NCBI RefSeq assembly: GCF_022829295.1 | Contig: NZ_JAKSYH010000251.1 | Location: 40,951-104,950, forward strand | DNA from: Methylobacterium sp. J-088 | GTDB taxonomy: Bacteria > Pseudomonadota > Alphaproteobacteria > Rhizobiales > Beijerinckiaceae | Length of the DNA: 64,000 nt | Direction of reading: 5' to 3' | Part shown: one piece after another, positions 8,309 through 16,442 of the stretch | Numbering within the stretch: position 1 is the stretch's first letter | How the letters are laid out: each line of letters opens with the position of its first letter | Notes under the pieces: generated by a model | What the model was told of the DNA's origin: nothing | The model's input: the letters and a program-made list of their open reading frames with translations, nothing else | The model's database searches: none | Translations under genes and position numbers: made by a program

Positions 8309-9982
8309 ATGCTGGCGCAGCTCGCGATCCGCGACATCGTTCTGATCGACCGTCTCGAACTGAATTTCCGAACGGGCCTCAGCGTCCTGACCGGAGAGAC
8401 GGGCGCGGGCAAATCGATCCTGCTCGACGCCTTCGCGCTGGCGCTGGGCGGGCGTGGCGATGGCCGCCTCGTCCGGCACGGCGAGGCGCAGGGCGTCGTC
8501 ACCGCCGTGTTCGATCTGCCCCTGGACCATCCGGCTCGCCGGATTGCCACGGAGGCCGAGATCGACACGGAGGGCGATCTGATCCTGCGCCGGACCCAGA
8601 TGGCGGACGGACGCACCCGCGCCTTCGTCAACGACCAGCCGGTGGGCGTCCAGGTCCTGCGCGCGATCGGCGCGGCCCTGGTGGAGATCCACGGTCAGCA
8701 CGACGACCGTGCGCTGGCCGATCCGGCCTCGCACCGGGCGATCCTCGACGCGTTCGGCGGCCTGCAGGGCCAGCTCACCAAGGTCGCGGCGGCCGCCCGC
8801 GCGGTCCGCACCGCCCGATCCGACCTCGCCGAGCACCGCGCTCGGGTGGAGGCGGCCCGGAAGGAGGCCGATTTCCTGCGCCACGCCGTGGAGGAGCTGG
8901 CTGCACTCGCGCCGAAGCCCGGTGAGGAGGCTCAGCTCGCCGAGCGCCGCAGCATCATGCAGCAATCCGAGAAGGTCGCGCGCGAACTGAATGCGGCGCT
9001 GGAAGCGGTGGGCGGGACCCATTCCGGGGTACCCCATATCTCGGCCGCCCTGCGTAAGCTGGAGCGCCGCGCATCGCAGCTCCCCGCCCTCGTCGATCCC
9101 TGCGTCAACGCCCTCGACGCCGCGATCGTAGCCCTCGACGAGGCTCGAGCCGTGCTTGACGCCGCGGTGGCGGAGACCGAGTTCGATCCCCGCGATCTCG
9201 AGCGGGTGGAGGAACGGCTGTTCGCCCTGCGGGCGGCCGCCCGCAAATACGACGTCGCGGCCGACGATCTTGCGGCGCTTGCCGAGCGCTATGCCGGCGA
9301 CGTTGCGGCGATCGATGCCGGGGAAGCGGCACTGGCAGGCCTCGAACAGACTCTTGCCACCGCGGAGGCTGCCTATGCCGAGGCCGCCGAAAAGCTCAGT
9401 GCCGGTCGCCGCCGCGCCGCCAAGCAGCTCGACGCCGCCGTGAAGGCCGAGCTGCCCCCCTTGAAGCTCGAGCGCGCCCGATTCATCACCGAGATCGTCA
9501 CCGACCCGGAATCGCGCGATCCGGCCGGCACCGACCGGGTCGAGTTCTGGGCGCAGACCAATCCCGGCACCAAGCCCGGACCGATGATGAAGGTCGCCTC
9601 GGGCGGCGAGTTGTCGCGGTTCATGCTCGCCCTGAAGGTGGTGCTGGCCGATAAGGGCTCGGCCCCGACCCTGATCTTCGACGAGATCGACACCGGCGTC
9701 GGCGGTGCTGTTGCGGATGCCATCGGGCTGCGCCTGGCACGCCTGGCCGCGAACGTACAGGTTGTCGCCGTCACCCATGCGCCGCAGGTCGCGGCTCGCG
9801 CGGAGACGCATTTCCTTATCGCGAAGGCACCCGTGAAAGGGGCCGGCCGTGTCGCAACGCGGGTCGCCAGCCTTCCCGTGGCCGAGCGCCGGGAGGAGAT
9901 CGCCCGGATGCTCGCGGGGGCAACAGTGACCGATGAAGCCCGCGCGGCGGCTGCGCGGCTTCTTCAGGGCGCCGACGGTTAA
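8309..9982 (+). CDS. recN: DNA repair protein RecN
   Basis: An SMC-like ATPase that acts early in double-strand-break repair. The 557-residue product has the full family length: Walker A GETGAGKS near residue 30, a central Ala/Glu/Arg-rich coiled coil (about residues 160-370), the ABC signature region ASGGELSRFMLALKVVL and Walker B TLIFDEIDTGVGG. The D-loop and the switch His region (VVAVTHAPQVAARA) are intact. ATG 8309 gives the typical start MLAQLAIRDIVLIDRLEL. No SOS box was recognised in front. Confidence 0.97.
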   Translation: MLAQLAIRDIVLIDRLELNFRTGLSVLTGETGAGKSILLDAFALALGGRGDGRLVRHGEAQGVVTAVFDLPLDHPARRIATEAEIDTEGDLILRRTQMADGRTRAFVNDQPVGVQVLRAIGAALVEIHGQHDDRALADPASHRAILDAFGGLQGQLTKVAAAARAVRTARSDLAEHRARVEAARKEADFLRHAVEELAALAPKPGEEAQLAERRSIMQQSEKVARELNAALEAVGGTHSGVPHISAALRKLERRASQLPALVDPCVNALDAAIVALDEARAVLDAAVAETEFDPRDLERVEERLFALRAAARKYDVAADDLAALAERYAGDVAAIDAGEAALAGLEQTLATAEAAYAEAAEKLSAGRRRAAKQLDAAVKAELPPLKLERARFITEIVTDPESRDPAGTDRVEFWAQTNPGTKPGPMMKVASGGELSRFMLALKVVLADKGSAPTLIFDEIDTGVGGAVADAIGLRLARLAANVQVVAVTHAPQVAARAETHFLIAKAPVKGAGRVATRVASLPVAERREEIARMLAGATVTDEARAAAARLLQGADG

Positions 9983-10012
9983 CTGACAGGTAAGCTTAAC
10001 CGTCGGTTCACG

Positions 10013-10027
10013 GTAACGGTTCGTTAA
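10013..10027. promoter_or_regulatory. CtrA-like box before the small gene at 10099
   Basis: GTAA-N7-TTAA followed by CCAT (to 10031): one mismatch to the CtrA consensus TTAA-N7-TTAA, and the right half matches the extended TTAACCAT form. It is 72 nt before the start of the NepR-like gene. Motif evidence only. Confidence 0.35.
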
Positions 10028-10098
10028 CCATTCTTGGTGACTCTCTTGCCATCCCGGCGCCGCAGCGGTTTGGAGCGGCCGAAGGACGAGAGGGAGCC

Positions 10099-10299
10099 AT
10101 GAAGCTGTCAGGCGTCGATTCCGAGGACCTTTCGCACGTGGGACAGAATCCGAAGCGGACGATCGATACGCGTCGGCTGGGTCTCTCGCTGCGCACGGTC
10201 TATGAAGGCAGTGTCGACACGCAGCCGATCACCGACACCCATGTCGAGCTGCTCCTGCGCCTGCGCCAGAAGGAGCGGGAGCTGCGCCGGGCCGGGTAG
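10099..10299 (+). CDS. Small NepR-like protein (possible anti-sigma factor)
   Basis: A 66-residue protein with a strong ribosome binding site (GAGAGGGAG just before ATG 10099). The second half, LGLSLRTVYEGSVD followed by an amphipathic helix HVELLLRLRQKERELRRA, follows the spacing of NepR, the anti-sigma factor of the alphaproteobacterial general stress response: Leu-x2-x-Leu-Arg-x2-Tyr, then a Pro-containing turn, then a Leu-Leu helix. No phyR or ecfG gene is next to it, as would be expected for classical nepR. It could be an additional NepR paralogue or an unrelated small helical protein. The gene itself is well supported; the family call is tentative. Confidence 0.55.
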   Translation: MKLSGVDSEDLSHVGQNPKRTIDTRRLGLSLRTVYEGSVDTQPITDTHVELLLRLRQKERELRRAG

Positions 10300-10321
10300 G
10301 GCGATCCCGCTCCCGAATGCC

Positions 10322-10567
10322 TCACCAGCGGCGCGCCCCCGGCCGCCGCCGATACTCGGCCGCTCGAATCAGGGTTAGGATCCGGTCGAGATCTTTCAGC
10401 AGATCCGCCTCCTCGCGCCGCGCTGCCGCGGCTGCATCCGGATCGCCACTGAACTTCTGACGCGCCTGCGCGAGGGTCAGGGCGCGCTCCACCGCTTCCC
10501 GTTCGGCATGCAGGGCAAGCCAGTTCGGGTCAGTCTCCGTCGCTGAATCGGCGTTTTCGCCCACCAC
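10322..10567 (-). CDS. Small hypothetical protein, helical
   Basis: An 81-residue frame from GTG 10567, convergent with the NepR-like gene. The product is rich in Glu, Ala and Arg, with a probable long helix (ALHAEREAVERALTLAQARQ and EEADLLKDLDRILTLIRAAE) and a basic C-terminus. No family is recognised. It is the only reasonable coding sequence between 10300 and 10640. Lack of a second frame overlapping it and the helical heptad pattern favour a real gene, but the GTG start and small size keep this uncertain. Confidence 0.5.
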   Translation of the reverse strand: MVGENADSATETDPNWLALHAEREAVERALTLAQARQKFSGDPDAAAAARREEADLLKDLDRILTLIRAAEYRRRPGARRW

Positions 10568-10645
10568 GGTTCCCAGTCCCTTCCCGTGCCGTTGCCGGTA
10601 GGAACGCGCGAGACCCGTGAACCGTGCCGCGCGACCTGCGACGCG

Positions 10646-10674
10646 ATGTCATGCCGGTGTCATCTACCTGTCGT
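10646..10674 (+). promoter_or_regulatory. PHO box, three 11-bp direct repeats, upstream of pstS
   Basis: TGTCAT at 10647, TGTCAT at 10658 and TGTCGT at 10669 are spaced exactly 11 bp apart, the architecture of PhoB binding sites (7-bp half-sites plus 4-bp AT or neutral spacers on one DNA face). It lies about 125 nt before the pstS start, and phoB is the last gene of the same cluster. Positive control under phosphate limitation is inferred. Confidence 0.75.
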
Positions 10675-10796
10675 AACCGCGCAGCCATCGGGCGGCCGGC
10701 GCTGGATCTTTCACGGATCGGCCGCAAGGCTCTGCCGCGGGCATGAGCATGCCGGCGGGGTGGCGCAGGCTCTTGCCCGACGGCAACGGAGATTCC

Positions 10797-11837
10797 ATGA
10801 GACCCTTCGCTTACGCGCTCGCCGTCGGACTCGCGACGGTACAGCTGGCGTCTGCGGCGCTGGCCGCCGACATCACCGGGGCCGGGGCTACGTTCCCCTT
10901 CCCGGTCTACTCGAAGTGGGCCGAGGCCTACCGGAAGGAATCCGGTTCGGGTCTGAACTATCAGTCGATCGGATCCGGCGGCGGGATCAAGCAGATCCAG
11001 GCCAAGACGGTCGATTTCGGCGCCACCGACGCGCCGCTGAAGGGCGAGCAGCTGGCCAAGGACGGCCTCGTCCAGTTCCCCACCGTGATGGGCGGCGTCG
11101 TGCCGGTGGTGAACATCGCCGGAATCGAGCCGGGCAAGCTCAAACTGACCGGCGACGTGCTGGCCGACATCTATGCCGGGAAGATCGCCAAGTGGACCGA
11201 TCCGCGGATCGCGAAGCTCAATGACGGCCTGAAACTGCCCGACACGAACATCACGCCGGTCTACCGGTCCGACGCCTCGGGCACGACCAACATCTTCACC
11301 ACCTACCTGTCCCAGGCTTCGGACACGTGGAAGAAGGAGTACGGCGCGGCCACGACGATCTCCTGGCCGGTCGGTCAGGGCGGCAAGGGCAACGAGGGCG
11401 TGACCGCCACCGTGAAGCAGGTGCCGAATTCCGTCGGCTACGTCGAGTCGGCTTACGCCAAGCAGAACAAGCTGGCCTACGCCCTGCTGCAGAACAAGGC
11501 CGGCAAGTTCCCGCAGCCCGACGACAAGGCGTTCCAGGCGGCGGCGGCCAGCGCGGACTGGAAGTCGGCCCCCGGCTTCGGCATCTCGCTCACCAACCAA
11601 GCCGGCGAGGAGGCGTGGCCGATCACGGCGGCGACCTTCATCCTGGTCCACAAGGACCCGGCCGATCCGGCCAAGGCCGCCGATGTGCTCAAGTTCTTCG
11701 ACTGGGCGTACAAGAACGGCGACAAGCTTGCCTCGGATCTCGACTATGTTCCGCTGCCGGACAACGTCGTGGCGCTGATCCACGAAGAGTGGAAGAACGT
11801 GAAGGGCAAGGACGGGAAGCCGGTTTACAATATGTAA
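10797..11837 (+). CDS. pstS: Phosphate ABC transporter substrate-binding protein
   Basis: The periplasmic phosphate receptor of the high-affinity Pst system. From ATG 10797 (AACGGAG upstream) the 346-residue product has a Sec signal peptide (MRPFAYALAVGLATVQLASA) cut near ALAA-ADI, then the phosphate-binding start GAGATFPFPVYSKW. The ligand loops SGGGIKQIQ and RSDASGTTNIFT follow. An in-frame ATG at 10743 would add 18 residues ahead of the signal peptide and is unlikely. Gene order pstS-pstC-pstA-pstB-phoU-phoB and the upstream PHO box support the role. Confidence 0.96.
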   Translation: MRPFAYALAVGLATVQLASAALAADITGAGATFPFPVYSKWAEAYRKESGSGLNYQSIGSGGGIKQIQAKTVDFGATDAPLKGEQLAKDGLVQFPTVMGGVVPVVNIAGIEPGKLKLTGDVLADIYAGKIAKWTDPRIAKLNDGLKLPDTNITPVYRSDASGTTNIFTTYLSQASDTWKKEYGAATTISWPVGQGGKGNEGVTATVKQVPNSVGYVESAYAKQNKLAYALLQNKAGKFPQPDDKAFQAAAASADWKSAPGFGISLTNQAGEEAWPITAATFILVHKDPADPAKAADVLKFFDWAYKNGDKLASDLDYVPLPDNVVALIHEEWKNVKGKDGKPVYNM

Positions 11838-11845
11838 GCCCAACG

Positions 11846-11869
11846 GGGAGGAGGCTTCGACCTCCTCCC
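11846..11869 (+). other. Strong hairpin between pstS and pstC
   Basis: A perfect 9-bp stem (GGGAGGAGG / CCTCCTCCC) with the loop CTTCGA lies 8 nt after the pstS stop. There is no T tract. In pst operons such a structure typically protects pstS mRNA or partly stops transcription, so that the receptor outnumbers the membrane subunits; that role is inferred here. Confidence 0.7.
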
Positions 11870-11922
11870 TCGCTTCTGAGATCCCGCCGCGCTACCACGT
11901 TATCCTTCGCAGAGAACCGCGG

Positions 11923-12900
11923 ATGTCTGCTTTGACTGAAACGATTGCCCTCGGCCGAACCCGTACGTCGGCGGCGCGGAAGGGACCGAGCCGGAACATG
12001 GACGCCGTGTTCCGCGGTTGCGCGTACGGCGCGGCGTTGCTGGTGCTGACCGTCCTCGTGGGGATCATCGGCTCCATCGTCTACGGCGGCCTGCCGGCCT
12101 TCCGGGAGTTCGGCGTCGGCTTCCTGACGTCCAGCGTCTGGAACGTCGGCACCGAACAGTACGGCGCGCTCGTGGCCGTCATCGGAACGGTGATGTCGGC
12201 GCTCCTGGCCCTCCTGATCGGCGTCCCGGTCTCGCTCGGCATCGCCATCTACCTGACGCAGCTCTGCCCGGGCTGGGCGCGCAAGCCGGTCGCGATGACG
12301 ATCGAGCTGCTCGCCGCCGTGCCGAGCATCATCTACGGGATGTGGGGCCTGTTCATCTTCGCCCCACTGTTCGCCCGCTTCGTCGAGATCCCGATCTCGA
12401 ACGTCGTCGAGGGCCTGCCGATCGTCGGGACCGTGCTGTATGCCCGCATCCCCTCGGGGGTCGGGGTGCTCACCGCCGGCATCATCCTGGCGATCATGAT
12501 CGTGCCGTTCGTGGCCTCGATCGCCCGCGACATGCTCGACCAGATCCCCACGATCCTGCGCGAGAGCGCCTACGGCGTCGGCTGCACCACCTGGGAGGTG
12601 ACGCGCTTCGTCCTGATCCGGCACGCCTCGGTGTCGATCATCGGCGCGATCATGCTCGGCCTCGGCCGTGCGCTGGGCGAGACCATGGCGGTGACCTTCG
12701 TGGTCGGCAACGCCAACCGCCTCTCGGCCTCGATCTTCGATCCCGGCTCGACCATCGCGTCCCGGATCGCCAACGAATTCAACGAGGCGGACGGCATGCA
12801 GCTCAACGCCCTGATGGCGCTCGGCTGCATCCTGTTCGTCATCACCTTCATCGTCCTGATCGCCGCGCGCATCCTGACGTCACGCGTGCGGGTCGCTTGA
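11923..12900 (+). CDS. pstC: Phosphate ABC transporter permease PstC
   Basis: One of the two inner-membrane subunits of the phosphate channel. The 325-residue protein has six hydrophobic segments, the first around GAALLVLTVLVGIIGSIVYG. The coupling (EAA-type) loop is near YGVGCTTWEVTRFVLIRHAS, followed by GRALGETMAVTFVVG, typical of PstC. ATG 11923 is the natural start. pstA follows 8 nt after the stop. Confidence 0.95.
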   Translation: MSALTETIALGRTRTSAARKGPSRNMDAVFRGCAYGAALLVLTVLVGIIGSIVYGGLPAFREFGVGFLTSSVWNVGTEQYGALVAVIGTVMSALLALLIGVPVSLGIAIYLTQLCPGWARKPVAMTIELLAAVPSIIYGMWGLFIFAPLFARFVEIPISNVVEGLPIVGTVLYARIPSGVGVLTAGIILAIMIVPFVASIARDMLDQIPTILRESAYGVGCTTWEVTRFVLIRHASVSIIGAIMLGLGRALGETMAVTFVVGNANRLSASIFDPGSTIASRIANEFNEADGMQLNALMALGCILFVITFIVLIAARILTSRVRVA

Positions 12901-12908
12901 GGAGCCCC

Positions 12909-13796
12909 ATGGACGCGATCAACACACGCGCTGCGCCGCCGCTCGTGCAGGCCCGGGTCCGCCCCGGCCGGCGCCGCGCGGACGCCATACTCCGTGGCTT
13001 CTGCGCCTTTGCCACGCTGCTCGGCATCATCGTGCTCGGCTCGATCCTGCTGATGCTGATCGTCGAAGGCGTGCGCGGCTTCACGCCGACCCTGCTGACG
13101 CAACCGACCCCGGGGCCGGGCAGCGAGGGCGGCGGCATCGCCAACGCGGTGCTGGGCAGCCTGATCCTGACCACGATCGGCATCGTCATCGCGACGCCGG
13201 TCGGCGTGATGGCCGGAACATTCCTGGCGGAATACGGCCGGACCTCGAAGCTGGCCGTCCTGATCCGCTTCCTCAACGACATCCTGCTCTCGGCGCCGTC
13301 GATCCTGATCGGCCTGTTCGTCTACACGCTGATGGTGCGGCCCATGGGCAGCTATTCCGGCTGGGCCGGCGGCATCGCGCTCGCGATCATCGCCACGCCG
13401 GTGATCGTGCGGACCACCGAGGACATGCTGAGCCTCGTGCCGGGCACCCTGCGCGAGGCCGGCGCGGCGCTCGGCGCTCCGCCCTCCATGGTGATCATGA
13501 AGGTGAGCTGGCGCGCCGCCTCGGCCGGCATCGTGACGGGCATCATCCTGGCGCTGGCCCGCATCGCCGGCGAGACCGCGCCGCTCCTGTTCACCGCACT
13601 CAACAACAACAGCTGGTTCAGCCCCGACCTCATGGGTGGCGTCCCGAACCTGCCGGTGATGATCTACCAGTTCGCGCTCTCGCCCTATTCCAACTGGCAG
13701 CAGCTGGCCTGGGCCGGAGCGCTTCTGATCACCATGACCATCCTCGCCCTCTCCGTGATCGCCCGCTTGGTGGTCAAGCCGCAGCGTGCCCGCTGA
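12909..13796 (+). CDS. pstA: Phosphate ABC transporter permease PstA
   Basis: The second phosphate permease subunit, 295 residues. The ATG at 12909 is preceded by GAGGAG at the end of pstC; the frame stays open much further upstream but there runs through pstC. Hydrophobic segments begin at TLLGIIVLGSILLMLIVEGV. The coupling loop is LREAGAALGAPPSMVIMKVS and the signature ARIAGETAPLLFTAL is present. It pairs with PstC around the PstB ATPase encoded next. Confidence 0.95.
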   Translation: MDAINTRAAPPLVQARVRPGRRRADAILRGFCAFATLLGIIVLGSILLMLIVEGVRGFTPTLLTQPTPGPGSEGGGIANAVLGSLILTTIGIVIATPVGVMAGTFLAEYGRTSKLAVLIRFLNDILLSAPSILIGLFVYTLMVRPMGSYSGWAGGIALAIIATPVIVRTTEDMLSLVPGTLREAGAALGAPPSMVIMKVSWRAASAGIVTGIILALARIAGETAPLLFTALNNNSWFSPDLMGGVPNLPVMIYQFALSPYSNWQQLAWAGALLITMTILALSVIARLVVKPQRAR

Positions 13797-13820
13797 AGCG
13801 CGAGCCGAAGGATTAGCCCG

Positions 13821-14651
13821 ATGAGCCATGCTGCAGCCACCGCCGCCGCCGAGCCCCTTATGCAGCCCTCCGCCAAGGCCGGCGCCGACACCAAGGCGCC
13901 CGTCCGGATCGCCGTGAAGGGGCTGAACTTCTACTATGGCCAGTTCCACGGCCTGAAGGACATCAACCTCAACTTCCATGATCGGCAGGTGACCGCGCTG
14001 ATCGGCCCGTCGGGCTGCGGGAAGTCGACGCTGCTGCGCACCTTCAACCGGATCTACAGCCTCTATCCGGAGCAGCGCGCCGAGGGCGAGATCCTGCTGG
14101 ACGGCGTCAACATCCTGGATTCGAAGGTCGATCTCAACGATCTGCGCGCCCGGGTCGGCATGGTGTTCCAGAAGCCGACGCCCTTCCCGATGTCGATCTA
14201 CGACAACGTCGCCTTCGGCATCCGCCTCTACGAGAAGCTGCCGAAATCGGAGCTTGACGACCGGGTCGAGGCGTCGCTGCGCAAGGCGGCGCTCTGGGAC
14301 GAGGTCAAGGACAAGCTGAAGCAGTCCGGCATGGGCCTGTCGGGCGGGCAGCAGCAGCGTCTGTGCATCGCTCGCACGGTGGCCCAGCGCCCGGAGGTGA
14401 TCCTGTTCGACGAGCCGACCTCGGCGCTGGACCCGATCTCGACGGGCCGGATCGAGGAGCTGATCGAGCAGCTGCGCGACGAGTTCACCATCGCGATCGT
14501 CACGCACAACATGCAGCAGGCGGCGCGCATCTCGCAGTTCACCGCCTTCATGTATCTCGGCGAGCTGATTGAATTCTCACAGACCGAAAAAATGTTCATG
14601 AACCCGACCGAGCGGCGGACGCAGGACTATATCACCGGCCGCTTCGGCTAA
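13821..14651 (+). CDS. pstB: Phosphate ABC transporter ATP-binding protein
   Basis: The cytoplasmic ATPase of the Pst importer, 276 residues with an Ala-rich N-terminal extension of about 25 residues. It shows Walker A GPSGCGKST, a Q-loop at GMVFQKPTPFPMSIYDNVAF (the PstB-specific sequence), signature LSGGQQQRL, Walker B VILFDEPTSALDP and the His switch in IVTHNMQQAARIS. It is 24 nt behind pstA. With PhoU and PstSCA it also relays phosphate status to the PhoR/PhoB pathway. Confidence 0.97.
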   Translation: MSHAAATAAAEPLMQPSAKAGADTKAPVRIAVKGLNFYYGQFHGLKDINLNFHDRQVTALIGPSGCGKSTLLRTFNRIYSLYPEQRAEGEILLDGVNILDSKVDLNDLRARVGMVFQKPTPFPMSIYDNVAFGIRLYEKLPKSELDDRVEASLRKAALWDEVKDKLKQSGMGLSGGQQQRLCIARTVAQRPEVILFDEPTSALDPISTGRIEELIEQLRDEFTIAIVTHNMQQAARISQFTAFMYLGELIEFSQTEKMFMNPTERRTQDYITGRFG

Positions 14652-14765
14652 GCTGTTTCGAAGACCGGTTTCCGCGCCATCGCGACCCGGGCGCCGCGGC
14701 GGCCGGGCGGGATCGCGGCAACCGGGTGGGATCGCACGTTCTGGCCCCCATCGAAGGATTCATCC

Positions 14766-15485
14766 ATGCCCGGCCATATCGTTACCTCCTACGACACCGA
14801 TCTCGAAAACCTCCGTCGCTCGATCTCGGAGATGGGCGGCGTGGCGGAGAAGATGACCACCGAGGCGACCGACGCCCTGGTGCGCCGCGACGACGGGCTC
14901 GCCCAGGCGGTGATCCTCGCCGACAAGCGCCTGGACGCCCTCCAGAGGGACATCGAGGAGCGCTCCGTCCTGCTGATCGCCCGGCGGCAGCCCCTGGCGA
15001 TCGACCTGCGCGAGACCATCTCGGCGATCCGCGTCTCCGGGGACCTGGAGCGGATCGGCGACCTCGCCAAGAACGTGGCCAAGCGCGTCGTGGCGATCTC
15101 CGATCAGGCGCCGGCGCAGAAGATCGTGCTCGGCGTGCGCCACATGAGCGACCTCGCGGAGGGCCAGCTGAAGGACGTGCTGGACGCCTATGCGAGCCGC
15201 GATATCGAGGCGGCCCACGACGTGTGGGAGCGCGACGGCGAGATCGACGCGCTGTACAATTCCCTGTTCCGCGAGCTCCTGACCTACATGATGGAGGATC
15301 CGCGCAACATCTCGTTCTGCACGCACCTGCTGTTCTGCGCCAAGAATGTCGAACGCATCGGCGATCACACGACCAACATCGCCGAGACGATCCACTACCT
15401 CGCCACGGGCGAGACGCTCGCCGGAGAACGGCCGAAGAACGATGCGTCGAACTACGTGACGGTGGATGGGGGTCTGGCGCCGTGA
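14766..15485 (+). CDS. phoU: Phosphate signalling regulator PhoU
   Basis: A cytoplasmic helical protein that restrains the Pst system and PhoB signalling when phosphate is plentiful. The 239 residues form two PhoU repeats, each a three-helix bundle with the acidic metal-binding pattern: first around LRETISAIRVSGDLERIGDL, second around THLLFCAKNVERIGDHTTNI. ATG 14766 follows a GAAGGA-type ribosome binding site. It lies between pstB and phoB. Confidence 0.96.
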   Translation: MPGHIVTSYDTDLENLRRSISEMGGVAEKMTTEATDALVRRDDGLAQAVILADKRLDALQRDIEERSVLLIARRQPLAIDLRETISAIRVSGDLERIGDLAKNVAKRVVAISDQAPAQKIVLGVRHMSDLAEGQLKDVLDAYASRDIEAAHDVWERDGEIDALYNSLFRELLTYMMEDPRNISFCTHLLFCAKNVERIGDHTTNIAETIHYLATGETLAGERPKNDASNYVTVDGGLAP

Positions 15486-15604
15486 AGCGCTTCCCGGGGC
15501 GCAGGATCCTGGGGGCGTCGCCGCCGTGACGGTCGGTTTCGGTTGAGGCTGGGCGGAGCCTCCGGCACCATTGCCGCGTCCGCCGCGAGAACGGGTCATC
15601 GAAG

Positions 15605-16306
15605 GTGAGTATGCAAGTCCTGATCGTCGAGGACGAGGAGGCATTGACCACGCTGCTGCGCTACAACTTGGAAGCCGAGGGCTTCCTGGTGGATACGGCG
15701 GCCCGGGGCGACGATGCGGAACTGCTTCTGGCCGAGCGCATGCCCGATCTGGTCCTGCTCGACTGGATGCTGCCCGGCCTGTCCGGGATCGAGCTTTGCC
15801 GCCGCATCCGGGCCCGGCGGGAGACCGAGCGGTTGCCGGTGATCATGCTGACCGCCCGGGGCGAAGAAGGCGACCGGATCCGGGGCCTCGGGACGGGCGC
15901 CGACGATTACATCGTCAAGCCGTTCTCGGTGCCGGAACTGCTCGCCCGCATCCGCGCGCTCCTGCGCCGGGCCAAGCCGGCTCATGTCTCGGATCGTCTG
16001 GCCGCCGGCGACCTCGAACTGGACCGCACCGGTCATCGGGTGCGCCGGGCCGGCGAGGAGCTGCATCTCGGCCCCACGGAGTTCCGGCTGCTGGAATTCC
16101 TGATGCTGGCCCCGGGCCGGGTCTTCTCCCGCGAGCAGCTTCTCGACGGGGTCTGGGGTCACGACGTCTACATCGACGAGCGCACCGTCGACGTCCATGT
16201 CGGCCGCCTGCGCAAGGCGCTGAACGGCCCCCGCCAAGCCGATCCGATCCGCACCGTCCGCGGCTCCGGCTACGCCTTCGACGAAACCTTCTCCCTCGAA
16301 GCCTGA
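15605..16306 (+). CDS. phoB: Phosphate response regulator PhoB
   Basis: An OmpR-type response regulator that activates PHO-box genes. The receiver domain (residues 1-120) has the acidic pair EDE near residue 9, the phospho-acceptor Asp in LVLLDWMLPG (about residue 53) and the conserved Lys in DDYIVKPFS. The winged-helix domain occupies the C-terminal part, ending GSGYAFDE. The frame opens at GTG 15605; ATG 15611 has AAGGTGA just in front and is equally plausible. The gene closes the pst cluster. The cognate kinase gene phoR, often adjacent in related bacteria, is not in the window. Confidence 0.95.
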   Translation: MSMQVLIVEDEEALTTLLRYNLEAEGFLVDTAARGDDAELLLAERMPDLVLLDWMLPGLSGIELCRRIRARRETERLPVIMLTARGEEGDRIRGLGTGADDYIVKPFSVPELLARIRALLRRAKPAHVSDRLAAGDLELDRTGHRVRRAGEELHLGPTEFRLLEFLMLAPGRVFSREQLLDGVWGHDVYIDERTVDVHVGRLRKALNGPRQADPIRTVRGSGYAFDETFSLEA

Positions 16307-16321
16307 ATCACCAAGTCCCGG

Positions 16322-16437
16322 CTTCGAAAGGTCAAGACCTTTTGCGGGTGCAGGGCGGAGCCTTGCTATGGGGCGAAGCCCGAGCGTCTGGACTCCGCCC
16401 CGACACCCCGCCAAAGGGCTTCCGCCCTTCGGGAAGC
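16322..16437 (+). repeat. Dispersed palindromic intergenic repeat, copy B
   Basis: Starts with the GAAAGGTC/GACCTTTT hairpin and ends with CCAAAGGGC/GCCCTTCGG, with a GC-rich middle. It is the inverted counterpart of copy A at 8061-8159. It fills the gap between the convergent phoB and DsbD-type genes. Confidence 0.65.
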
Positions 16438-16442
16438 CTCGA

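Noticed and set aside
12570..14507. 645-codon open frame antisense to pstC, pstA and pstB
   Set aside because: Crosses three clear genes and contains no family sequence; a typical mirror frame at high GC.
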